Of a stretch of 64,000 nt of DNA, positions 36,501 to 48,500 are shown in pieces. Numbering within the stretch: position 1 is the stretch's first letter; each line of letters starts with the position of its first letter. The position numbers were made by a program, and so were the translations under genes. Below the pieces are notes generated by a model. It searched no databases. It was not told where the DNA came from and was given only the letters and a program-made list of their open reading frames with translations. This DNA is from Cyrtodaria siliqua (Eukaryota; Mollusca; Bivalvia; Adapedonta; Hiatellidae): NCBI GenBank assembly GCA_037043455.1, contig JAWPHD010008281.1, positions 1 through 64,000 on the forward strand, given 5' to 3'.

Positions 36501-39500
36501 AGCACATTTTAGGCGTAATACTATGACAGTCAATCTTTTTGTGATGGAGGCAAACCACCCACTTATTATAAGCTATAAAATTGTCATGCCCCCATTAAAT
36601 AAAACATCATGTTGCTTATGTCACTTTAGTCATTTACAGCTGTATACCATATTTGTCTGGTTTCAGTGTACAACTGTATGCCATATTTGTCTGGTTTCAG
36701 GAATGCCAGTCCAAGATCCCGTGGGAAACAATGGTGACCAGTTTTTCAACGCTACTTTCTCCTCTGCTGGAGACGTCAGTGTACAAGACTTTCAGCCATT
36801 CTCTGTAAGTTGACAGACTTGTTTTAGTTTTACTTATAGCAGACATGCTCGTAGTTCCATATCGGCCTAGAACCTGAGTTTTCTAGAGGTGAAGAGTGCT
36901 GAATGGTTTCCTTTGGAGCAAGCTGGCTGATGTGAGAAATAAAAGTAGTAAAACATATTTATATATCCAGTGTTTTTTTTTACCTTTGGGGGAAGGGGGT
37001 CGGGACCCTTTAGAGGGGTAAACATTTGACTTGAGTTGGGAAAAGGGGGAATTTTGACAATGTTAAAATATTAAAAGAAGAAAGATAGTATTTTTTATAT
37101 GTATTAAGTCTCAGTCTTTCATTTAATATTAAATTTACATCAAGAACATGTGTGATGGACATATTATGGATGGTCAGCTAAAAACCTTTTTTTTTTTTTA
37201 GGGGAATCTTTTCTCAAAAGAAAGGGGGAAACATACTTTTTGAGGAGAGGAATGGGGCCGAACTTCGGCCCCAAATTACTCTTAAAAAACCCACTGATAT
37301 CACGTAACTTGTGGTGTGGGAGTGTAGTAAAGCCATGATATATTTATCATATTACTCTAGTGAAATAAATATGAAAATGAAGGCTGAATCATCTTTCGGT
37401 CTTTTCCATTCAGCTGTAATCTTACCTGGAGCACTGGTCATTGGTCGTGTTAGACAAGTCGCTTAACGAACTTAAAATATAAAGGAAAACGACCACTCAA
37501 AAGTGGTCGCATTCAACAACGGTTGCTGGTTGGTTGAGCAGGTATGATAGCATTGCGAAGCCAGTTAGGATAATGAGATAGGCATTAAATGTAATCTGTA
37601 GAGAAAGCTTTCAAATTGTGGGTCATGCAGTCAAGGTCACTAGTCAAGGTTGACTGATTTATGGGTCAAGGATGTGCTGTTGTTGTTCTTGATTCAGGAC
37701 TCCTGAACTGATACTGAGATGAAACTTATTGTTTGTTTCAAATAGACGATGTGCCGCGTACCAGTGGGAGTCAAGTTCTTTAGTCAAAGGTGTGCAGTTA
37801 TTGTGTCCGGTCCGTAGTTCCTGAACGTCAAAATATGTTTGGATGGAACTTGATGTGTTATTCAATGTGATGACTTTTTCATGTCTGGTCCATTTATCTT
37901 TATTGTTTATTACTATTAAATGGCTCCAGACTTTGTTAATTGTTTACAGACATCTCAGGGCTTTTTTTCTAAGAATTGTAAAGACTTCCTAACCTGGTCA
38001 TTTTGTGGAAAAAAAATCGCAATAACTGTCTGATTTGTGAAAAAAAAGTATTGAAAGATTAATTGTTAAAAGCAATATTACTCGATACATGCATATACAC
38101 TGTTTTTATGGGAGGAGGACAGTGTACAGTTGTACATAAAACAAATGTACAATTATTCAGCCTAATATGTTACATTTTAGATAATGTAAATGTATCCAAA
38201 ACAAAACAATATTGAGAAAGTTAGATTGGGAAATGTTCTACCAAAAAAGAATTTATTTTTTTTACTTGTGGCAACAGTTGTGAAAAAAATGACGAAATTT
38301 GAATTGTGAAGTTGAATTGTGAAGTAGCCGAATTTCGGCCCCTGTTATACAGAAAAAAAGCCCTGCATCTAACATGCAGGTCATTTCCTCTCAAAATTTG
38401 GAAGGGGCCAATGTCTTTGAATTTGGGAAAATTAAGTGCCCTTCATTTGAAATAGAGGGGTGGAAGCATGTTTTTTGCTATTTTGGGATTGTGTTACTAA
38501 AGGAAAACTTCCATTAAAACAAGAGAGCGCGTTTCTTGCATTTTTGGCGCACTAAAATGATCGGCGACGCGACATAAATCAGCTTGTGCGTTTTTCGTGA
38601 CGCAATGAAATTGACTAGGCTAGAAATGAAATAACCGTCAAATTATCGTCGTAATACTTTCTTGAAAAGCTTCAAATGTAAGGAATCACGACTGAACTTA
38701 TTTCTATTTACATCTTGGTCCATATTTAGAACAGGAAAAACTAATACCTGTACTTTCGTGTTATTGTCATCGTCTTATCGATCATATTACATCTTATAAT
38801 TTCATTTCAATTTACTGTTATTATGCTAATCAGAATTAAGCTTTTGTTATGTTTCATTATATTTTCTTTTACAGTGATTATAATGCCATCTTTGTGGCCC
38901 ATGATTGGAAAATAAAGTTATTCATTCTTGGTCTATTTTTAGAACAGGTTAAACTAATGTCTGTACTTTCCGCGTTATTGTCGTCATCATATGTGTGTGG
39001 GTCTGAGTAGGTAGACGCTTATATAAAAACACTAGCAAATAAAAGCGCGTAGATAATCACGATACGGCCGCTAAAATGGCAGACGAACCCAAAATGAAAC
39101 ATAACGCTGGTTAAATGGACACATGGCAATCTTGAATTTTTGAAAACTCACGGCATCCCGTTAGTTTTCCTAAATAACATGCATTATTTCAATCATTAAT
39201 AATAATTAGAAGAATAGTATAAACCAAACTAATTTTGTATATTACTGACTTTTGATAATACTGCACCAATAATATATTTCAACATTTGGTAAAATAACAT
39301 AGAAAATTGAAAACACAGCGTTTTTATTTAATGATATACAAGCCGGTTTAAAGTCCAAATGTTCCTTGATAAATAAGTAGACGCCAATATTGATGCTTGA
39401 TAAAAACATCAAGATTGCCGTGCGTCACTTTAACTTACTTTTTTTTGCTGACCAATCCACCAAAGAAGATGTCTAATCAACTAATAATGCATGTCTATCT

Positions 39501-42500
39501 GACATCACATGGTCTATTCATCAAAATGCGTGTCCAAAAAATATGACCCCTATATTTAATTCCATAGCGGTCAAGGATGACCCCTAAAAAATTGAGTCCT
39601 GCAGAAACACTTATTAAAATGTATGTTAAAACTTTTAGGTTTAATATCAATCAGTTATAGAATTGAGCATTTATTTTAACATGCAAACTGTTAGGAAAAA
39701 TCTGTAATAAAAAAAAAGAAATAGTGGGAATTTCCTCCCACAGAATTGGGAAAATATAGAGTTTTTTGCAAATGGGAATTGACCGAATTTCGACCCCTCT
39801 AAAGAAGGTTAAAATGGCCCTGTCATGGCATTTGACAAGTGAGTGACTGGGGAAGGGGATATAAATAAAAAACATTTTTTCAGTGCTAGTATTTAATACT
39901 TGTACGTCTATTTTCAGCAGCAAAGACAGGGGCCGATATCCCGGCAGCCCCGTAACGGTAGTATAGGTTTGTCAGGTAATGGAAATATGATGACAAACAG
40001 CCCACTTTCACAGAGCAACAACTCTATGAGCCAGTCTCTGGGCCAGATGTCCAGCCCCTTCAACACAAGTTCAATGACCCCGGGCAAGACCCCGACTTCT
40101 CAGAGTACTCCATTATCCCATCAGATGGTAAGTGATGTGTTCAGATTTTCTGTTTCAAGGTTCGCACAGCCTTAAAAAGTCCTTAAATTTTAGAAGTAGC
40201 CTTTAAAAGTCCTTAAAGCTACAGAGTCCCTATATCAATCGATTTCTTCTTTGTAGGCGTGTCTTTATTTGTAACTTCATGTTCACCAGCTCATGTCGAA
40301 ATCGGGTATTTAAGCGAACAAATATAGCGAAGGAAATCATTTACTGTATATACATCGACCAGTGCACATCGTACCTATACACAGGTAACAGTAATTTTTA
40401 CCAAAAAAAATAACTTCTTTCGGGGCTCGAACACACGACCTTCTGATTTCAAGTCCTGTGCTCTATCCACTGAACTATAACGCTACTTGAGAAAATAGTA
40501 TACTAACTACCATATATTATGAGGCAAAATAACTTAACATTTGAACGCAACTAATGATGGATCAATAAATATGCAGTCCATATTGTCGCACGTGTAAATT
40601 AACATTGCCTGGTGAAATACTGTATCTTATCAATATCAGTGGGTTTTTTCTCTATTTTGGGAACATAGCCCATGGCGTTGGAATTGGGAATTTTAGCGCG
40701 ATTTTTCATAAAATTGGGAATTGTAGCGCGATTTTTAATAAAATTCGGAAAAATATAAAGTAAAGCTTTCCTTTCATAATTATATCTTTAATCCTGTTTT
40801 TTGTACACCAAGATAAACAGAAGAATTTATAAGCTTTTGAACCCCAATCCAATGAACCCCAATCATTGGATTGGGACACTAAAAAAAAAAAATTGGGAAT
40901 TTTTTCCTCTTAATTGGAAAAAAAGGTATGTTTTGGCATTGGGAATATGACCGAATTTCGGCTATAAAAACAGCCAAAAAAAACACTGAATATGAAACTA
41001 ATACTTCGCCTCAAATCAACCATATCTCGACTTGTTATTTAGCGCTTGATGAGTTTGTGTGCGCGCTCTTGTTATTACGTAATGCCTATTTAGTGTTAAA
41101 AATGCTACAAAATACCAATAAATAGCAGTGGTCTAGAGGACAGCGTACATCTTTCAAATCTTACAAGTGCAAGGCTGTGGTTCAAATCCCGTTCCAGGCA
41201 ACTATTTTTTTTTATCACATATATTCTGGAGCCGTATATTGATCGATGTTACCTGTACGGAGGCTAAATAAAAATGTGAAATTTTACGCATCGATTTCTC
41301 CTTATATACCGACTTTTGGGGTGTTCGTCGATTTGAAACTACTTCACACGTGACTCATTCATATTCATGAGTTATTACTAGTAAAAATAGGGACTGTACA
41401 GCTTTAAATCCACTCCAGCCTTAAAAAATCCTTAAATCTTACAATATATCATTAAAGGTCCTTGAATTTCATAATCAGTCGATTAATTATACAAGAGGAA
41501 TAATATCTACATAGTTTAAAAAAAATCTTTTAAAAAATCAACAAATTTTTAATCATTGCCGGTAATAGAATAACATTCGTGCACCTGTTCCGTATCTCAG
41601 TCTATCATGGTTACCGCTATATCCGGTTATATGAATCGGCTGTTTTCATGGGATATAGAATTTCTACAAACCAATCACTGTTGCCGTTACACAGGTTTTT
41701 TCTCTTATCAAAATGCACATGGCCCCCACTCATTGAAAAGTCAATCATGCCTGGCAAATGATTGTTTAACCAGAAGTGGTTAGCGAGTTATAAGTGGTTG
41801 AGTGAAGTCAGGGGAGACAAGCACAAAGCGTACTGCGGATGTTGTCACAAGTCGATAGATATAGGTAAAATGGAGGAAAGCGCGCACTAAAAGCGAGACG
41901 CGTATTTAACTTGAAAACTCCAACTTTAGGTAATTTCTTCATGAAAAAAGAGTCTACGGAAACAGATGCAGTGGAAATGAAAAGTGACGTCGTTCTGACA
42001 TTCTTACCCAGTCCCACCACAAATAGCAGGTCCATCTACATAGCAGTTCCATCTACCCACAGCATCACATTGTTATGAGTTAAACCGGGCATTAAAAATG
42101 GGTTATTAGGGCCTTAAAAGTCCTTAAAAAGTCCTTAAATTTCATAATGATAATTCTGTATGAACCATGTTGTAAGCTCTACTGGGCAGCCGTCAGACAT
42201 GTCACAAGCTGATCAATGCAATGGTCGATATTGATGTACCGATTAATCAGTTTTATCATGCAGATATGCACTTTTCTGTCTAATAAAGGGGTGACCTAAT
42301 AAGTTTTGCTTTATTAGGCACTGACCAATAGAGCAAATCAATGCGGAATCCCTCGGCGTTTATTGTACGTAACGTTATCTGAAGTAATGCACGTAACGTT
42401 GCCTGACGTCATAAAACAACAAAAAACAGCAACATGCAGGGTTCAAACTAGGCCTGGATTTTAGGTCCCTCCAAAGAAAAAAGAGAGAAGTGACCAAAAA

Positions 42501-45500
42501 ATAGGGAGAAGTGAGGGAGACACGATCTTTTAAATTAAGCGCGCAATCGGTTATTGTTAATTATTAACTGATATACATGTATACACCCTATTGGTTTTAT
42601 TCACACTCACAGGCACTCTTTACTTATATATATATATATACTGTAACTATAGAAGAAAGGATTGAGAGAAGAATTAATATAAATATATTGCATGTATCTT
42701 TAATTATTCATCTTTCTATCAATTTGTATGGAGTTCTATGGAGGGTGTGAATATGATTCTCAAACTTCTTCCTAAAAAGCTTATTCCTCATTAAGACATA
42801 TAAGACCAATTTATGTGTTTTGTTTCCCAATTCCCAAGCTAAAAACAATATTTAATAATAAAAAAAAGTTTTTCCTCCATCCGAACTTATGTACCTATCC
42901 GAACTATATACTAGGACACCACACTTTTCCGGAAGTAAAATATTGCCAAAAAATTCAGTAGAAATGTCATATATTATTAACTCTTTTTCATGATGTAATT
43001 TGTTTGGAATGCCAAAAGGTTCGTTTTATCAAACAATTAAGAAAACACAACTCTAATCATTATTTGGTGGTATCATTTAATCACCTCATAAGTTATTTCA
43101 GATTATTGTTTTGATCACGTTTTCAACACGCACTTGTCTAACTGTAACGGAACCTACGATTGGTCAGTTGTTCAGCTATACGCAATATCATTGGATAAGG
43201 CGTGTGTATTCCCTGTACAGTCTAATTTGTAAACAAAACATGGCGAGGGATATCATAGTTGTAGGAAAGTATGCTCCCCGCGGGGTTTCTGCTGTGATCG
43301 ATCAAAGCAATTAGCATAATCCCTTCCCAGAGATGTCTACGCCTGCCTTGAGACATAAACAACAGGTCAATTAAAGGACTGGTTACACTTAGCTTGAGGG
43401 CGGGAAAAAAGCGAAGTGTTCAATCTGAAGGCGACTTAAACTATGCTGTCGGCTAAAAAAAAGCGAAGTCACGGAGGAAAAAGCGACCCTCCAAAGTCGC
43501 CCTCCAGGTTGAACACTGAACATGGTGGCATTCTCGATAAGCGTAACATTCTGAGAAATAGGTAATAATAATAATTCATACAAAAAATGTGGATAATCTT
43601 TTACTATCAAGTTTATTAGGCTTGGCACGAAAACGAAGAAAGGCTCTGCAGAGCCTTGCCATTCTTCGTTTTCTAAGCCTCGCCTAATAAACTTGATAGT
43701 AAAAGGCACTGACATAATATTCTCTATGTAACCGATCTTAGTTACTTCTAAGGGCATTCGATTATGGAAGTCTGTATTCGATCATCGGTAAAATATAAAA
43801 ATGCACTTGATGTTGAAAATAGAAATAAACATGATTATCATGGAGACGACTGTTAGGAAATATAATTAAAAAATAAATAATTTATGAACACTTCAGCCGA
43901 TTCATCACCAGCCGCCTCCACCGCCGCCCCAGAACGGACCAATATCTAGCATGATGAACGGACAGATGCCACCAAACATGAAAACGTTCATCGGCGGTGG
44001 CGGTTTTGACAACAGTATGACAAATGAATTCTCTGCCTTGAATCTCTCCGTACCTAAGGTAATTGTCTGTTTGTATATACTTATTAGGCAGGAAATATAG
44101 GTACGCTTCGCTAGCCCTAACAGCCTTACTTATTTATATCAACTCCTCAGAGTTTTCAACAACAAAAAATGGCGCATACACGTTATACTCATATTTATTA
44201 CAAGGTGAGCAATTACCAGAAATTTATACCATGCTTTGCACCGTTAACAAACACTTCTTGTTGGAATGTGTAGACTTTGACTCTATGCCTCAAAGGTACT
44301 ACAATGTTAATACTATGAAAGAGTTATTTGATACTATAGATTTTAGTCTTGTTTTAGATTTCCTAAATGAGATCAGACTATATAAATCATTATAATGTGT
44401 TCTTATATATATTAAATTTTTGTTTATATACCCATTGACGGACATTTGTTAATTTACATATATAGTTTATATTACTACCATATCATCCCTTATTGTTTAA
44501 TAGTTTCATCTATATATTTACATTAATTTTTCATTAATACTTCATTTCTTCATCTTTCATTAGTTTTTGCGCACAATATGACCTGTTTATGTGTCGACGT
44601 GCTGTAAAACACCATTCATTCATTCATCATATTCGACGTGCTGTAAAACACCATTCATTCATTCATTCATTGTAGTAGATTTATAGGGGTGGTGTTGGAG
44701 AAAACTAGTAGATTTGCAAGGGTGGTGCAGTGTCCATTCTAGAAACTCAAAAGTAGGGGGTATTTTCCCCCCTACTTCTGAAAAATAGGGGGGAATTCAA
44801 AAATATTGGGGGGATTCTTAAAACGTATACCAAGGCATATGGCTTCAACTTTATTCTAAAATTGCACGGCTTTATGTTTTTGATTTCGCCCTCCCGCGCT
44901 GGTTGTCTGAACTGGTCTGAATCTACACACTTTTCAGACAATTCAGATGATGGTTGCTCGGATGCTTTAGCCTTAGGTGTTATGAAAAAGTCGGAAATTC
45001 GCCTGTTTTTTTTACCCGACATCGTCACAATATTAGTCTGCAAACCGCGATGTTTACCGGTGCTAATTTGTATAAAATCGTCTGCAGACGAAATTTAAAA
45101 GATTGTACATTTCCGAGAACAATCATAATTTTGCATTTTAATACTAGATAGTATCATGTCTTCAAGAAATAAAATGATTACAATTCGAAAGAATTAAAAT
45201 AAAACTCAAAAGAGAAATATATATGTAAATATATTTCGTTCATTGTGGCGAAATTCGTATTACTCATACAACCAGTTACTAAGGGAGAGAACCGTATAGT
45301 ACTGAAGGAGTAAACATGCATTGGGTGAGGCAGAGGTTTTAGTCAGTCGCGACAGCTACATATTCATGTTTTTAAGCTTTTATTTAAGTTTGTCAGAACT
45401 CATATTCTCCATTTTGTCGGTTAGTCGCTGGTTCAAAATTATGCGCCCTAATCCCGCATTCCGTGAAAAAACATGCGGGATCTACGAAAAATTGGCGTGA

Positions 45501-48500
45501 ATCCCGCAATCGCGCGTTCTAGAATGGACACTGGTGGTGTGGGAGAAAACTAGTAGATTTATAGGGGTGGTGTTGGAGAAAACTAGTAGATTTATAGGGG
45601 TGGTGTTGGAGAAAACTAGTAGATTTATAGGGGTGGTGTTGGAGAAAACTAGTAGATTTATAGGGGTGGTGTGGGAGAAAACTAGTAGATTTATAGGGGT
45701 GGTGTTGGAGAAAACTAGTAGATTTATAGGGGTGGTGTGGGAGAAAACAAGTAGATTTATAGGGGTGGTGTTGGAGAAAACTAGTAGATTTATAGGGGTG
45801 GTGTTGGAGAAAACTAGTAGATTTATAGGGGTGGTGTGGGAGAAAACTAGTAGATTTATAGGGGTGGTGTGGGAGAAAACTAGTAGATTTAAAGAGGTGG
45901 TGTGGGAGAATTAAACTCCAAATCAACCTACCCAATTGTATTTGATATTTGTTTGCACTATTTTGCAATATATACATGAGGAGCCTTACAGGCGAGGTGT
46001 TGTCTGTTTATTTCTCATCTCATATAAACAAACCAACTAACGCCCTATACCGGTCGACATGAAATATGTCATAATTATTAATGAGCCGAATGAATAAGTG
46101 TGTGCTTTAAACATGGTCTCAATTTATGCGGGAAAAGAGACTGGTTTAAGCATGGACCTATTTCTCTGGAGTAAACCATGGCTGCATTTTTTATGGGGGA
46201 AAAGGAGTGTATGTTTCACCATGAACCCATTTTATATATATTTCTCTTCACCAGGCCATAAAGGCATAGTTACGTGTTTTTTGGGGAAATAGGGGAAGAG
46301 GCGAGGCCCTTCAATGGGTGATGTTCGAGTTAATGGGGGGAAAATGATGCGATTTCGAGATATAGGGAGAACAGTACATATTAGGAAGAAATTGAAGATT
46401 TGCGCGTGCAAATATGCAAAAGAGGTACATTTTAGATAAACTGTCTTCTATAAATCTATCCCAAACATAATAATGTTGAGAAAGTTTAGAGGGGGGAAAT
46501 AACGTTCAGCAAAAAAAAATAAAAAAAATAGGGGAATTTTCTCAGCCAATGATGGGAAAAAAGTAGTCTGTTTTGCTAGGAGAAGGGGCCGATATTCGGC
46601 CGCTGTTTATGAAGGGAAAAAAGCCCTGATAGTTGCACCACTACTCCTTAATTTCAAACAGGTGCTTGCCACTACTCTTTAAATTCTTGCCACTAGCCCT
46701 TAACTTTTCAAAATTGATCATGATCCAATTACAAACTACATATTTTGTAAATAAAAAATTGTTAAACAGGAACTATCTGTAGTAAAAGCCATTTTAGTCT
46801 CTAAAGTAAGTATACCAACCAAGTAGAATGACAATATCTGAATTTCCATAAAAAATAATATTTGTTTAGTGGGTCAGTCCATCTCAATTCAATGAATGGC
46901 CCACGCACTTTTTTTCTCAGATTTGTCTCATATTCACAGTAACTTCTAAATCCATTTCTAAGAACAAATCTGAAATTTTAGCTCTCTACTACAAGTACTT
47001 CATGAGATATGGCCATTTTAGTATGGATGGTAGATGCCCGATTTCGCTCGGAAATCACGGCCGTCATTTTTAGCTGCATTTTCAGCCTTTCATATCTCAA
47101 AAAAACTAGAAATTTTTATTGTCCATGGGACAAAAACGTATGGCTCCCCCACTAGCCCGAACAGGCATAATTGACGACTCTAGGTCCAACCGTCCTCTAC
47201 TGATCTGAGATCGTTTTGATATTCAATATCCGTGTGACTGTATCTACTATCTGTATCAGTAAGGCCACATAAAAAAATATGTGTGGTTCAGGTAACCCGA
47301 CCGACCCTATTTTTTTAAGGGGCCGACCCTAAAACATTTTATGCAAAAATAAAAAAAAAAATAAAAAAAAAAAAATATATATATAAAAAAATATATATAT
47401 TTAAAAAATATTTAAAAAAAAAATTAAACAAAAGAAAAATCAATAGAGGTCATCTACTGGTCATGACCAACCATCCTTCCAAGTTTGAGGACCCTAGGTC
47501 CAACCATTCTCTAGTTATTGATCGGACATCGTTTTGATAGTCAATGTCACCGCAACCTTGACCTTTGACCTAGTGACCCCAAAATCAATAGGGGTCATCT
47601 TCTTGTCATGACCAACCATCCTTCCAAGTTTAAGGACCCTAGGTCCAACCATTCTCTAGTTATTGATTGGACATCGTTTTGATAGTCAATGCCACCACGA
47701 CCTTGACCTAGTGACCCCAAAATCAATAGGGGTCATCTACTTGTCATGACCAAACATCCTTCCAAGTTTGAGGACCCTAGGTCCAACCATTCTCTAGTTA
47801 TTGATCGGACATCGTTTTGATAGTCAATGTCACCGCAACCGTGACCTTTGACCTAGTGACCCCAAAATCAATAGGGGTCATCTACTTGTCATGACCAACC
47901 ATCCTTCCAAGTTTGAGGACCCTAGGTCCAACCATTCTCTAGTTATTGATCGGACATCGTTTGTGACACAGACAGAGAAACAGACAGAGAAAGAAACAGA
48001 CAGAAAGCACAAAATCAATATGGCTCCCCTACCACACTTTGTGTGTGGGAGCCATAATAATAGATGTAGATGGCTGATTTTTTTGTAGCTGTTAACAGGA
48101 ACCTAGAGACTCTATAAATATTAATCTGTCTACTTTGGGACGACTTGGACGATGATGCTTTGCAGCTGAAGTTGCTGGAATTTACTATCTTGCCTTACAA
48201 ACTGCCATATTTGACACCAAAAAGTTTAATTTTGTATCCAGTACAGACTTCCAGTCTTTTTAGAGCTATCTTCAACAAGTTTGCTGTGCACACATGGAAT
48301 AGCACAGCTATATAGAGTTTAATTACCAGTGTTTTTGAGATACGGAAAATATCTCCCGTGGTAGAGAAATGGCCCCGATATAAGTCCGAGTGTGGAGCAC
48401 GAGTTCTTATATCGGGGCCATTTCTCTACCGAGGGAGATATTTTCAGTATCTCAAAAACACTGGTTATTAAACTATATATTACATAATTTAAAATGATAT

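Noticed and set aside
40415..40497. tRNA-Ser-like gene on the - strand
   Set aside because: Anticodon and T stems do not pair properly and a SINE body follows; it is a SINE head.
44063..44200. Read-through extension of PAN3 exon 4
   Set aside because: A good donor (AAG|GTAATT) ends the exon in phase 0 and joins exon 5. The downstream frame resembles a LINE C-terminus, not PAN3.
45519..45977. Long open frames on both strands (126 and 152 codons) in PAN3 intron 4
   Set aside because: They are translations of a 33-bp minisatellite with stops absent by chance, lie inside an intron, and show no domain.
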